DNA from: Maratus speciosus
Lineage: Eukaryota; Arthropoda; Arachnida; Araneae; Salticidae
NCBI GenBank assembly: GCA_963932465.1
Contig: OZ010799.1
Location: 279,779,164-279,843,163 of the forward strand
Direction of reading: 5' to 3'
Length of the DNA: 64,000 nucleotides
Below are positions 10,722 through 24,777 of this stretch, piece after piece. The notes below the pieces were generated by a model. That model had not been told where the DNA came from and searched no databases. It saw only the letters and a list, made by a program, of their open reading frames with translations. The first letter of the stretch is position 1. Each line of letters begins with the position of its first letter. The translations under genes and the position numbers were made by a program.

Positions 10722-10930
10722 GAGTAGAGTCAAATCTATTATATAATTATTAAAATAATAAATAGAGACATATACTATCCCCAGTATTCCATGTGCAATA
10801 AAATTCTTGTTGCTAAAATGTTGAAATGAATGACGCATGGATTTAGTTATTCATTTTACCGAGCTCGATGAAACGCTCCAAATGTATGCATCTAGACCAG
10901 AATACCCCCATATAACACTATTGTAGTAGA
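10722..10930. repeat. Monomer block 7, single 202-bp monomer + 7
   Basis: This is an alpha/omega hybrid with aaaataataaat and ccagtattcc as in block 4, so the two blocks descend from one event. Confidence 0.96.
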
Positions 10931-11899
10931 CAGTGCTTAATTTCTAACAAAAAAAGTACCGGAGCCCTAATAATCTGCGGTACCGGTACAACAACTGTAT
11001 CATCCCCCCCCCCCCCCTGTCATTCCAATCTGCATATTTGTATTTCATACATTATTTGCAAAATTTAAAGCATTTTTTTTCTTTAATAAAATAAAAAATT
11101 AAAAAATTAAATATATCTATCAGCATATACTTAGCTGTCAACTATTCCACTTTTTAGTTACCACTCCTTTTTAATAGTAATCTTTGCCCAATTTTAAAGT
11201 TAGTAATTAATTGCAGAATTCTGCGATTTATTATGGTAAGGAATTTGATTAAGAAATTGTGTTAACACAAAAAAGGGATAGTTCTCAACTATGCATCTCT
11301 AAGAAGAAATGAATGAAATTTGCAGAAATTAATATTTATATGCCGAAGAATGGAACAATGTTTTACAATTTCCTATAATAGGTGCATTTAAACTATGATC
11401 GATTCCTTCCGCATAATAATCTTTTGTGATGTGTCCCTGAAAATGAGATTAAATTAAAAAATTGACACCGTTATCGGAAAAAATCGCTGCTTTTGTAGAA
11501 AAAAGGGGAAAACTGCTCGATTGCTTTCTATCAGAATAACAATACATGCCAATTATATATACTTACAATTGAAAGTGACTTCGTAAATGTGCAGAGCAAA
11601 GCCTTAGCATGGGTACTGTTCATGATATAAAATACAGATTGAGTCACATATAAGTGTTTCGGGGCTAACTTTTTCGTTAGCCCCGTAAGTGTTTTGGTAA
11701 AAAAGAATGCAAAGCTTGCGGATGGAAAAGAAAGAAAAGGGTAATTTAGGTTTCAATTTTTTGGAAGAGCTATTGCACTGGGCTCCGGAGCCCTGTATTT
11801 ATGAGCTCCGGTGAATTCCGACCACTATTTAAATATTTACTAAAAACAGAGAAGTACCGGAGCCGAGCTCCGTTGGGCTCCGGCGCAAATTAAGCCCTG
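10931..11899. mobile_element. hAT-like core 8
   Basis: The copy is 969 bp. The left terminus is mutated to CAGTGCTTAATTT. It is of the core 5 subtype (attaagaaat, catctctaag), with private acaatgtttt and cttacaattg. Confidence 0.68.
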
Positions 11900-12512
11900 G
11901 AGTAGAGTCAAATCTATTATATAATTATTAAAAGAATAAATAGAGACATATACTATCCCCATTATTCCATGTGCAATAAAATTCTTGTTGCTAAAATGTT
12001 GAAATGAATGACGCATGGATTTAGTTATTCATTTTACCGAGCTCGATGAAACGCTCCAAATGTATGCCTCTAGACCAGAATACCCCAATATAACACTATT
12101 GTAGTAGAATCAAAACTATTATATAATTATTAAGGGAATAAATAGAGACAGATATTATCCTCATTATTCCATGTGCAATAAAATTCTTGTTGCTAAAATG
12201 TTGAAATGAATGACACATGGATTTAGTTATTCATTTTACCGAGCTCGATGAAACGCTCCAAATGTATGCCTCTAGACCAGAATACCCCAATATAACACTA
12301 TTGTAGTAGAATCAAAACTATTATATAATTATTAAGGGAATAAATAGAGACAGATATTATCCTCATTATTCCATGTGCAATAAAATTCTTGTTGCTAAAA
12401 TGTTGAAATGAATGACACATGGATTTAATTATTCATTTTACCGAGCTCGATGAAACGCTCCAAATGTATGCATCTAGACCAGAATACCCCCATATAACAC
12501 TATTGTAGTAGA
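11900..12512. repeat. Monomer block 8, 3 x 202 bp + 7
   Basis: The order is alpha-beta-omega. The omega monomer has a private ggatttaatta. Confidence 0.96.
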
Positions 12513-13481
12513 CAGGGCTTAATTTCTAACAAAAAAAGTACCGGAGCCCTAATAATCTGCGGTACCGGTACAACAACTGTATCTCCCCCCCCCCCCCCCC
12601 TGTCATTCCAATCTGCATATTTGTATTTCATACATTATTTGCAAAATTTAAAGCATTTTTTTTCTTTAATAAAATAAAAAATTAAAAAATTAAATATATC
12701 TATCAGCATATACTTAGCTGTCAACTATTCCACTTTTTAGTTACCACTCCTTTTTAATAGTAATCTTTGCCCAATTTTAAAGTTAGTAATTAATTGCAGA
12801 ATTCTGCGATTTATTATGGTAAGGAATTTGATTAAGAAATTGTGTTAACACAAAAAAGGGATAGTTCTCAACTATGCATCTCTAAGAAGAAATGAATGAA
12901 ATTTGCAGAAATTAATATTTATATGCCGAAGAATGGAACAAAGTTTTACAATTTCCTATAATAGGTGCATTTAAACTATGATCGATTCCTTCCGCATAAT
13001 AATCTTTTGTGATGTGTCCCTGAAAATGAGATTAAATTAAAAAATTGACACCGTTATCGGAAAAATCGCTGCTTTTGTAGAAAAAAGGGGAGAACTGCTC
13101 GATTGCTTTCTATCAGAATAACAATACATGCCAATTATATATACTTACAAATGAAAGTGACTTCGTAAATGTGCAGAGCAAAGCCTTAGCATGGGTACTG
13201 TTCATGATATAAAATACAGATTGAGTCACATATAAGTGTTTCGGGGCTAACTTTTTCGTTAGCCCCGTAAGTGTTTTGGTAAAAAAGAATGCAAAGCTTG
13301 CGGATGGAAAAGAAAGAAAAGGGTAATTTAGGTTTCAATTTTTTGGAAGAGCTATTGCACTGGGCTCCGGAGCCCTGTATTTATGAGCTCCGGTGAATTC
13401 CGACCACTATTTAAATATTTACTAAAAACAGAGAAGTACCGGAGCCGAGCTCCGTTGGGCTCCGGCGCAAATTAAGCCCTG
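12513..13481. mobile_element. hAT-like core 9
   Basis: The copy is 969 bp with a 16-C tract. Variants are one A fewer in ggaaaaatcgc, ggggagaactgc and attaagaaat. Confidence 0.68.
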
Positions 13482-14296
13482 GAGTAGAGTCAAATCTATT
13501 ATATAATTATTAAAAGAATAAATAGAGACATATACTATCCCCATTATTCCATGTGCAATAAAATTCTTGTTGCTAAAATGTTGAAATGAATGACGCATGG
13601 ATTTAGTTATTCATTTTACCGAGCTCGATGAAACGCTCCAAATGTATGCCTCTAGACCAGAATACCCCAATATAACACTATTGTAGTAGAATCAAAACTA
13701 TTATATAATTATTAAGGGAATAAATAGAGACAGATATTATCCTCATTATTCCATGTGCAATAAAATTCTTGTTGCTAAAATGTTGAAATGAATGACACAT
13801 GGATTTAGTTATTCATTTTACCGAGCTCGATGAAACGCTCCAAATGTATGCCTCTAGACCAGAATACCCCAATATAACACTATTGTAGTAGAATCAAAAC
13901 TATTATATAATTATTAAGGGAATAAATAGAGACAGATATTATCCTCATTATTCCATGTGCAATAAAATTCTTGTTGCTAAAATGTTGAAATGAATGACAC
14001 ATGGATTTAGTTATTCATTTTACCGAGCTCGATGAAACGCTCCAAATGTATGCCTCTAGACCAGAATACCCCAATATAACACTATTGTAGTAGAATCAAA
14101 ACTATTATGTAATTATTAAGGGAATAAATAGAGACAGATATTATCCTCATTATTCCATGTGCAATAAAATTCTTGTTGCTAAAATGTTGAAATGAATGAC
14201 GCATGGATTTAGTTATTCATTTTACCGAGCTCGATGAAACGCTCCAAATGTATGCATCTAGACCAGAATACCCCCATATAACACTATTGTAGTAGA
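13482..14296. repeat. Monomer block 9, 4 x 202 bp + 7
   Basis: The order is alpha-beta-beta-omega. Omega has actattatgtaatt. Confidence 0.96.
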
Positions 14297-15263
14297 CAGG
14301 GCTTAATTTCTAACAAAAAAAGTACCGGAGCCCTAATAATCTGCGGTACCGGTACAACAACTGTATCATCCCCACCCCCCCTGTCATTCCAATCTGCATA
14401 TTTGTATTTCATACATTATTTGCAAAATTTAAAGCATTTTTTTTCTTTAATAAAATAAAAAATTAAAAAATTAAATATATCTATCAGCATATACTTAGCT
14501 GTCAACTATTCCACTTTTTAGTTACCACTCCTTTTTAATAGTAATCTTTGCCCAATTTTAAAGTTAGTAATTAATTGCAGAGTTCTGCGATTTATTATGG
14601 TAAGGAATTTGATTAGGAAATTGTGTTAACACAAAAAAGGGATAGTTCTCAACTATGCATCTTTAAGAAGAAATGAATGAAATTTGCAGAAATTAATATT
14701 TATATGCCGAAGAATGGAACAAAGTTTTACAATTTCCTATAATAGGTGCATTTAAACTATGATCGATTCCTTCCGCATAATAATCTTTTGTGATGTGTCC
14801 CTGAAAATGAGATTAAATTAAAAAATTGACACCGTTATCGGAAAAAATCGCTGCTTTTGTAGAAAAAAGGGGAAAACAGCTCGATTGCTTTCTATCAGAA
14901 TAACAATACATGCCAATTATATATACTTACAAATGAAAGTGACTTCGTAAATGTGCAGAGCAAAGCCTTAGCATGGGTACTGTTCATGATATAAAATACA
15001 GATTGAGTCACATATAAGTGTTTCGGGGCTAACTTTTTCGTTAGCCCCGTAAGTGTTTTGGTAAAAAAGAATGCAAAGCTTGCGGATGGAAAAGAAAGAA
15101 AAGGGTAATTTAGGTTTCAATTTTTTGGAAGAGCTATTGCACTGGGCTCCGGAGCCCTGTATTTATGAGCTCCGGTGAATTCCGACCACTATTTAAATAT
15201 TTACTAAAAACAGAGAAGTACCGGTGCCGAGCTCCGTTGGGCTCCGGCGCAAATTAAGCCCTG
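14297..15263. mobile_element. hAT-like core 10
   Basis: The copy is 967 bp. The C-tract is interrupted by A. gcagagttctgc breaks the EcoRI-type palindrome. aaaacagctcg is shared with cores 12, 29, 30 and 32, and the right end has accggtgccgagc. Confidence 0.68.
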
Positions 15264-15876
15264 GAGTAGAGTCAAATCTATTATATAATTATTAAAAGAA
15301 TAAATAGAGACATATACTATCCCCATTATTCCATGTGCAATAAAATTCTTGTTGCTAAAATGTTGAAATGAATGACGCATGGATTTAGTTATTCATTTTA
15401 TTGAGCTCGATGAAACGCTCCAAATGTATGCCTCTAGACCAGAATACCCCAATATAACACTATTGTAGTAGAATCAAAACTATTATATAATTATTAAGGG
15501 AATAAATAGAGACATATATTATCCCCATTATTCCATGTGCAATAAAATTCTTGTTGCTAAAATGTTGAAATGAATGACGCATGGATTTAGTTATTCATTT
15601 TACCGAGCTCGATGAAACGCTCCAAATGTATGCCTCTAGACCAGAATACCCCAATATAACACTATTGTAGTAGAATCAAAACTATTATATAATTATTAAG
15701 GGAATAAATAGAGACATATATTATCCCCATTATTCCATGTGCAATAAAATTCTTGTTGCTAAAATGTTGAAATGAATGACGCATGGATTTAGTTATTCAT
15801 TTTACCGAGCTCGATGAAACGCTCCAAATGTATGCATCTAGACCAGAATACCCCCATATAACACTATTGTAGTAGA
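15264..15876. repeat. Monomer block 10, 3 x 202 bp + 7
   Basis: The order is alpha-gamma-omega, but the omega monomer has a gamma-type front half (gacatatattatcccc). Alpha has attttattgagctc, also in blocks 12 and 28. Confidence 0.96.
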
Positions 15877-16842
15877 CAGGGCTTAATTTCTAACAAAAAA
15901 AGTACCGGAGCCCTAATAATCTGCGGTACCGGTACAACAACTTTATCATCCCCCCCCCCCTGTCATTCCAATCTGCATATTTGTATTTCATACATTATTT
16001 GCAAAATTTAAAGCATTTTTTTTCTTTAATAAAATAAAAAATTAAAAAATTAAATATATCTATCAGCATATACTTAGCTGTCAACTATTCCACTTTTTAG
16101 TTACCACTCCTTTTTAATAGTAATATTTGCCCAATTTTAAAGTTAGTAATTAATTGCAGAATTCTGCGATTTATTATGGTAAGGAATTTGATTAAGAAAT
16201 TGTGTTAACACAAAAAAGGGATAGTTCTCAACTATGCATCTCTAAGAAGAAATGAATGAAATTTGCAGAAATTAATATTTATATGCCGAAGAATGGAACA
16301 AAGTTTTACAATTTCCTATAATAGGTGCATTTAAACTATGATCGATTCCTTCCGCATAATAATCTTTTGTGATGTGTCCCTGAAAATGAGATTAAATTAA
16401 AAAATTGACACCGTTATCGGAAAAAATCGCTGCTTTTGTAGAAAAAAGGGGAAAACTGCTCGATTGCTTTCTATCAGAATAACAATACATGCCAATTATA
16501 TATACTTACAAATGAAAGTGACTTCGTAAATGTGCAGAGCAAAGCCTTAGCATGGGTACTGTTCATGATATAAAATACAGATTGAGTCACATATAAGTGT
16601 TTCGGGGCTAACTTTTTCGTTAGCCCCGTAAGTGTTTTGGTAAAAAAGAATGCAAAGCTTGCGGATGGAAAAGAAAGAAAAGGGTAATTTAGGTTTCAAT
16701 TTTTTGGAAGAGCTATTGCACTGGGCTCCGGAGCCCTGTATTTATGAGCTCCGGTGAATTCCGACCACTATTTAAATATTTACTAAAAACAGAGAAGTAC
16801 CGGAGCCGAGCTCCATTGGGCTCCGGCGCAAATTAAGCCCTG
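15877..16842. mobile_element. hAT-like core 11
   Basis: The copy is 966 bp and of the core 5 subtype. Private changes are actttatcatc, taatatttgcc and gctccattggg. Confidence 0.68.
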
Positions 16843-17657
16843 GAGTAGAGTCAAATCTATTATATAATTATTAAAAGAATAAATAGAGACATATACTATC
16901 CCCATTATTCCATGTGCAATAAAATTCTTGTTGCTAAAATGTTGAAATGAATGACGCATGGATTTAGTTATTCATTTTACCGAGCTCGATGAAACGCTCC
17001 AAATGTATGCCTCTAGACCAGAATACCCCAATATAACACTATTGTAGTAGAATCAAAACTATTATATAATTATTAAGGGAATAAATAGAGACAGATATTA
17101 TCCTCATTATTCCATGTGCAATAAAATTCTTGTTGCTAAAATGTTGAAATGAATGACACATGGATTTAGTTATTCATTTTACCGAGCTCGATGAAACGCT
17201 CCAAATGTATGCCTCTAGACCAGAATACCCCAATATAACACTATTGTAGTAGAATCAAAACAATTATATAATTATTAAGGGAATAAATAGAGACAGATAT
17301 TATCCTCATTATTCCATGTGCAATAAAATTCTTGTTGCTAAAATGTTGAAATGAATGACACATGGATTTAGTTATTCATTTTACCGAGCTCGATGAAACG
17401 CTACAAATGTATGCCTCTAGACCAGAATACCCCAATATAACACTATTGTAGTAGAATCAAAACTATTATATAATTATTAAGGGAATAAATAGAGACAGAT
17501 ATTATCCTCATTATTCCATGTGCAATAAAATTCTTGTTGCTAAAATGTTGAAATGAATGACGCATGGATTTAGTTATTCATTTTACCGAGCTCGATGAAA
17601 CGCTCCAAATGTATGCATCTAGACCAGAATACCCCCATATAACACTATTGTAGTAGA
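16843..17657. repeat. Monomer block 11, 4 x 202 bp + 7
   Basis: The order is alpha-beta-beta-omega, with private aaaacaattata and gctacaaatg. Confidence 0.96.
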
Positions 17658-18623
17658 CAGGGCTTAATTTCTAACAAAAAAAGTACCGGAGCCCTAATAA
17701 TCTGCGGTACCGGTACAACAACTGTATCATCCCCCCCCCCCTGTCATTCCAATCTGCATATTTGTATTTCATACATTATTTGCAAAATTTAAAGCATTTT
17801 TTTTCTTTAATAAAATAAAAAATTAAAAAATTAAATATATCTATCAGCATATACTTAGCTGTCAACTATTCCACTTTTTAGTTACCACTCCTTTTTAATA
17901 GTAATCTTTGCCCAATTTTAAAGTTAGTAATTAATTGCAGAATTCTGCGATTTATTATGGTAAGGAATTTGATTAGGAAATTGTGTTAACACAAAAAAGG
18001 GATAGTTCTCAACTATGCATCTTTAAGAAGAAATGAATGAAATTTGCAGAAATTAATATTTATATGCCGAAGAATGGAACAAAGTTTTACAATTTCCTAT
18101 AATAGGTGCATTTAAACTATGATCGATTCCTTCCGCATAATAATCTTTTGTGATGTGTCCCTGAACATGAGATTAAATTAAAAAATTGACACCGTTATCG
18201 GAAAAAATCGATGCTTTTGTAGAAAAAAGGGGAAAACAGCTCGATTGCTTTCTATCAGAATAACAATACATGCCAATTATATATACTTACAAATGAAAGT
18301 GACTTCGTAAATGTGCAGAGCAAAGCCTTAGCATGGGTACTGTTCATGATATAAAATACAGATTGAGTCACATATAAGTGTTTCGGGGCTAACTTTTTCG
18401 TTAGCCCCGTAAGTGTTTTGGTAAAAAAGAATGCAAAGCTTGCGGATGGAAAAGAAAGAAAAGGGTAATTTAGGTTTCAATTTTTTGGAAGAGCTATTGC
18501 ACTGGGCTCCGGAGCCCTGTATTTATGAGCTCCGGTGAATTCCGACCACTATTTAAATATTTACTAAAAACAGAGAAGTACCGGAGCCGAGCTCCGTTGG
18601 GCTCCGGCGCAAATTAAGCCCTG
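17658..18623. mobile_element. hAT-like core 12
   Basis: The copy is 966 bp. It has aaaacagctcg as in core 10 but an intact gcagaattctgc. Private changes are ctgaacatgag and atcgatgctt. Confidence 0.68.
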
Positions 18624-19438
18624 GAGTAGAGTCAAATCTATTATATAATTATTAAAAGAATAAATAGAGACATATACTATCCCCATTATTCCATGTGCAA
18701 TAAAATTCTTGTTGCTAAAATGTTGAAATGAATGACGCATGGATTTAGTTATTCATTTTATTGAGCTCGATTAAACGCTCCAAATGTATGCCTCTAGACC
18801 AGAATACCCCAATATAACACTATTGTAGTAGAATCAAAACTATTATATAATTATTAAGGGAATAAATAGAGACATATATTATCCCCATTATTCCATGTGC
18901 AATAAAATTCTTGTTGCTAAAATGTTGAAATGAATGACGCATGGATTTAGTTATTCATTTTACCGAGCTCGATGAAACGCTCCAAATGTATGCCTCTAGA
19001 CCAGAATACCCCAATATAACACTATTGTAGTAGAATCAAAACTATTATATAATTATTAAGGGAATAAATAGAGACAGATATTATCTTCATTATTCCATGT
19101 GCAATAAAATTCTTGTTGCTAAAATGTTGAAATGACTGACACATGGATTTAGTTATTCATTTTACCGAGCTCGATGAAACGCTCCAAATGTATGCCTCTA
19201 GACCAGAATACCCCAATATAACACTATTGTAGTAGAAACAAAACTATTATATAATTATTAAGGGAATAAATAGAGACAGATATTATCCTCATTATTCCAT
19301 GTGCAATAAAATTCTTGTTGCTAAAATGTTGAAATGAATGACGCATGGATTTAGTTATTCATTTTACCGAGCTCGATGTAACGCTCCAAATGTATGCATC
19401 TAGACCAGAATACCCCCATATAACACTATTGTAGTAGA
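18624..19438. repeat. Monomer block 12, 4 x 202 bp + 7
   Basis: The order is alpha-gamma-beta-omega. Alpha has attttattgagctcg as in block 10. Confidence 0.96.
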
Positions 19439-20402
19439 CAGGGCTTAATTTCTAACAAAAAAAGTACCGGAGCTCTAATAATCTGCGGTACCGGTACAAC
19501 AACTGTATCATCCCCCCCCATGTCATTCCAATCTGCATATTTGTATTTCATACATTATTTGCAAAATTTAAAGCATTTTATTTCTTTAATAAAATAAAAA
19601 ATTAAAAAATTAAATATATCTATCAGCATGTACTTAGCTGTCAACTATTCCACTTTTTAGTTACCACTCCTTTTTAATAGTAATCTTTGCCCAATTTTAA
19701 AGTTAGTAATTAATTGCAGAATTCTGCGATTTATTATGGTAAGGAATTTGATTAGGAAATTGTGTTAACACAAAAAAGGGATAGTTCTCAACTATGCATC
19801 TTTAAGAAGAAATGAATGAAATTTGCAGAAATTAATATTTATATGCCGAAGAATGGAACAAAGTTTTACAATTTCCTATAATAGGTGCATTTAAACTATG
19901 ATCGATTCCTTCCGCATAATAATCTTTTGTGATGTGTCCCTGAAAATGAGATTAAATTAAAAAATTGACACCGTTATCGGAAAAAATCGCTGCTTTTGTA
20001 GAAAAAAGGGGAAAACTGCTCGATTGCTTTCTATCAGAATAACAATACATGCCAATTATATATACTTACAAATGAAAGTGACTTCGTAAATGTGCAGAGC
20101 AAAGCCTTAGCATGGGTACTGTTCATGATATAAAATACAGATTGAGTCACATATAAGTGTTTCGGGGCTAACTTTTTCGTTAGCCCCGTAAGTGTTTTGG
20201 TAAAAAAGAATGCAAAGCTTGCGGATGGAAAAGAAAGAAAAGGGTAATTTAGGTTTCAATTTTTTGGAAGAGCTATTGCACTGGGCTCCGGAGCCCTGTA
20301 TTTATGAGCTCCGGTGAATTCCGACCACTATTTAAATATTTACTAAAAACAGAGAAGTACCGGAGCCGAGCTCCGTTGGGCTCCGGCGCAAATTAAGCCC
20401 TG
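19439..20402. mobile_element. hAT-like core 13
   Basis: The copy is 964 bp. The C-tract is short (8 C, then A). The left subterminal motif is altered to ccggagctct, and it has cagcatgtac. Confidence 0.68.
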
Positions 20403-21621
20403 GAGTAGAGTCAAATCTATTATATAATTATTAAAAGAATAAATAGAGACATATACTATCCCCATTATTCCATGTGCAATAAAATTCTTGTTGCTAAAAT
20501 GTTGAAATGAATGACGCATGGATTTAGTTATTCATTTTACCGAGCTCGATGAAACGCTCCAAATGTATGCCTCTAGACCAGAATACCCCAATATAACACT
20601 ATTGTAGTAGAATCAAAACTATTATATAATTATTAAGGGAATAAATAGAGACAGATATTATCCTCATTATTCCATGTGCAATAAAATTCTTGTTGCTAAA
20701 ATGTTGAAATGAATGACGCATGGATTTAGTTATTCATTTTACCGAGCTCGATGAAACGCTCCAAATGTATGCCTCTAGACCAGAAAACCCCAATATAACA
20801 CTATTGTAGTAGAATCAAAACTATTATATAATTATTAAGGGAATAAATAGAGACAGATATTATCCTCATTATTCCATGTGCAATAAAATTCTTGTTGCTA
20901 AAATGTTGAAATGAATGACACATGGATTTAGTTATTCATTTTACCGAGCTCGATGAAACGCTCCAAATGTATGCCTCTAGACCAGAATACCCCAATATAA
21001 CACTATTGTAGTAGAATCAAAACTATTATATAATTATTAAGGGAATAAATAGAGACAGATATTATCCTCATCATTCCATGTGCAATAAAATTCTTGTTGC
21101 TAAAATGTTGAAATGAATGACGCATGGATTTAGTTATTCATTTTACCGAGCTCGATGAAACGCTCCAAATGTATGCCTCTAGACCAGAAAACCCCAATAT
21201 AACACTATTGTAGTAGAATCAAAACTATTATATAATTATTAAGGGAATAAATAGAGACAGATATTATCCTCATTATTCCATGTGCAATAAAATTCTTGTT
21301 GCTAAAATGTTGAAATGAATGACACATGGATTTAGTTATTCATTTTACCGAGCTCGATGAAACGCTCCAAATGTATGCCTCTAGACCAGAATACCCCAAT
21401 ATAATACTATTGTAGTAGAATCAAAACTATTATATAATTATTAAGGGAATAAATATAGACAGATATTATCCTCATTATTCCATGTGCAATAAAATTCTTG
21501 TTGCTAAAATGTTGAAATGAATGACGCATGTATTTAGTTATTCATTTTACCGAGCTCGATGAAACGCTCCAAATGTATGCATCTAGACCAGAATACCCCC
21601 ATATAACACTATTGTAGTAGA
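20403..21621. repeat. Monomer block 13, 6 x 202 bp + 7
   Basis: The interior alternates acgcatgg and acacatgg monomers. The private cagaaaaccc at 20781 recurs at 21185, exactly 404 bp later. A two-monomer segment was therefore duplicated inside the block. Confidence 0.96.
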
Positions 21622-22587
21622 CAGGGCTTAATTTCTAACAAAAAAAGTACCGGAGCCCTAATAATCTGCGGTACCGGTACAACAACTGTATCACCCCCCC
21701 CCCCTGTCATTCCAATCTGCATATTTGTATTTCATACATTATTTGCAAAATTTAAAGCATTTTTTTTTCTTTAATAAAATAAAAAATTTAAAAATTAAAT
21801 ATATCTATCAGCATGTACTTAGCTGTCAACTATTCCACTTTTTAGTTACCACTCCTTTTTAATAGTAATCTTTGCCCAATTTTAAAGTTAGTAATTAATT
21901 GCAGAATTCTGCGATTTATTATGGTAAGGAATTTGATTAGGAAATTGTGTTAACACAAAAAAGGGATAGTTCTCAACTATGCATCTTTAAGAAGAAATGA
22001 ATGAAATTTGCAGAAATTAATATTTATATGCCGAAGAATGGAACAAAGTTTTACAATTTCCTATAATAGGTGCATTTAAACTATGATCGATTCCTTCCGC
22101 ATAATAATCTTTTGTGATGTGTCCCTGAAAATGAGATTAAATTAAAAAATTGACACCGTTATCGGAGAAAATCGCTGCTTTTGTAGAAAAAAGGGGAAAA
22201 CTGCTCGATTGCTTTCTATCAGATTAACAATACATGCCAATTATATATACTTACAAATGAAAGTGACTTCGTAAATGTGCAGAGCAAAGCCTTAGCATGG
22301 GTACTGTTCATGATATAAAATACAGATTGAGTCACATATAAGTGTTTCGGGGCTATCTTTTTCGTTAGCCCCGTAAGTGTTTTGGTAAAAAAGAATGCAA
22401 AGTTTGGGGATGGAAAAGAAAGAAAAGGGTAATTTAGGTTTCAATTTTTTGGAAGAGCTATTGCACTGGGCTCCGGAGCCCTGTATTTATGAGCTCCGGT
22501 GAATTCCGACCACTATTTAAATATTTACTAAAAACAGAGAAGTACCGGAGCCGAGCTCCGTTGGGCTCCGGCGGAAATTAAGCCCTG
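21622..22587. mobile_element. hAT-like core 14
   Basis: The copy is 966 bp. The hairpin left arm is ggctatc, leaving one mismatch. It has agtttgggga with the common loop, atcggagaaaatc, and gcggaaatt beside the right terminus. Confidence 0.68.
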
Positions 22588-23200
22588 GAGTAGAGTCAAA
22601 TCTATTATATAATTATTAAAAGAATATTTAGAGACATATACTATCCCCATTATTCCATGTGCAATAAAATTCTTGTTGCTAAAATGTTGAAATGAATGAC
22701 GCATGGATTTAGTTATTCATTTTACCGAGCTCGATGAAACGCTCCAAATGTATGCCTCTAGACCAGAATACCCCAATATAACACTATTGTAGTAGAATCA
22801 AAACTATTATATAATTATTAAGGGAATAAATAGAGACAGATATTATCCTCATTATTCCATGTGCAATAAAATTCTTGTTGCTAAAATGATGAAATGAATG
22901 ACACATGGATTTAGTTATTCATTTTACCGAGCTCGATGAAACGCTCCAAATGTATGCCTCTAGACCAGAATACCCCAATATAACACTATTGTAGTAGAAT
23001 CAAAACTATTATATAATTATTAAGGGAATAAATAGAGACAGATATTATCCTCATTATTCCATGTGCAATAAAATTCTTGTTGCTAAAATGTTGAAATGAA
23101 TGACGCATGGATTTAGTTATTCATTTTACCGAGCTCGATGAAACGCTCCAAATGTATGCATCTAGACCAGAATACCCCCATATAACACTATTGTAGTAGA
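22588..23200. repeat. Monomer block 14, 3 x 202 bp + 7
   Basis: The order is alpha-beta-omega. Beta has aaaatgatgaaatg, shared only with block 15. Confidence 0.96.
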
Positions 23201-24164
23201 CATGGCTTAATTTCTAACAAAAAAGTACCGGAGCCCTAATAATCTGCGGTACCGGTACAACAACTGTATCACCCCCCCCCCCTGTCATTCCAATCTGCAT
23301 ATTTGTATTTCATACATTATTTGCAAAATTTAAAGCATTTTTTTTCTTTAATAAAATAAAAAATTAAAAAAATAAATATATCTATCAGCATATACTTAGC
23401 TGTCAACTATTCCACTTTTTAGTTACCACTCCTTTTTAATAGTAATCTTTGCCCAATTTTAAAGTTAGTAATTAATTGCAGAGTTCTGCGATTTATTATG
23501 GTAAGGAATTTGATTAGGAAATTGTGTTAACACAAAAAAGGGATAGTTCTCAACTATGCATCTTTAAGAAGAAATGATTGAAATTTGCAGAAATTAATAT
23601 TTATATGCCGAAGAATGGAACAAAGTTTTACAATTTCCTATAATAGGTGCATTTAAACTATGATCGATTCCTTCCGCATAATAATCTTTTGTGATGTGTC
23701 CCTGAAAATGAGATTAAATTAAAAAATTGACACCGTTATCGGAAAAAATCGCTGCTTTTGTAGAAAAAAAGGGAAAACTGCTCGATTGCTTTCTATCAGA
23801 ATAACAATACATGCCAATTATATATACTTACAAATGAAAGTGACTTCGTAAATATGCAGAGCAAAGCCTTAGAATGGGTACTGTTCATGATATAAAATAC
23901 AGATTGAGTCACATATAAGTGTTTCGGGGCTAACTTTTTCGTTAGCCCCGTAAGTGTTTTGGTAAAAAAGAATGCAAAGCTTGCGGATGGAAAAGAAAGA
24001 AAAGGGTAATTTAGGTTTCAATTTTTTGGATGAGCTATTGCACTGGGCTCCGGAGCCCTGTATTTATGAGCTCCGGTGAATTCCGACCACTATTTAAATA
24101 TTTACTAAAAACAGAGAAGTACCGGAGCCGAGCTCCGTTGGGCTCCGGCGCAAATTAAGCCCTG
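23201..24164. mobile_element. hAT-like core 15
   Basis: The copy is 964 bp. The left terminus is CATGGCTTAATTT, as in core 16. aaatatgcagag, agaatggg and an extra A before gggaaaac recur together only in core 34, about 34 kb away. Confidence 0.68.
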
Positions 24165-24777
24165 GAGTAGAGTCAAATCTATTATATAATTATTAAAAGA
24201 ATAAATAGAGACATATACTATCCCCATTATTCCATGTGCAATAAAATTCTTGTTGCTAAAATGTTGAAATGAATGACGCATGGATTTAGTTATTCATTTT
24301 ACCGAGCTCGATGAAACGCTCCAAATGTATGCCTCTAGACCAGAATACCCCAATATAATACTATTGTAGTAGAATCAAAACTATTATATAATTATTAAGG
24401 GAATAAATAGAGACAGATATTATCCTCATTATTCCACGTGCAATAAAATTCTTGTTGCTAAAATGATGAAATGAATGACACATGGATTTAGTTATTCATT
24501 TTACCGAGCTCGATGAAACGCTCCAAATGTATGCCTCTAGACCAAAATACCCCAATATAACACTATTGTAGTAGAATCAAAACTATTATATAATTATTAA
24601 GGGAATAAATAGAGACAGATATTATCCTCATTATTCCATGTGCAATAAAATTCTTGTTGCTAAAATGTTGAAATGAATGACGCATGGATTTAGTTATTCA
24701 TTTTACCGAGCTCGATGAAACGCTCCAAATGTATGCATCTAGACCAGAATACCCCCATATAACACTATTGTAGTAGA
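24165..24777. repeat. Monomer block 15, 3 x 202 bp + 7
   Basis: The order is alpha-beta-omega. It shares aaaatgatgaaatg with block 14, so units 14 and 15 are a recent tandem duplication. Confidence 0.96.
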
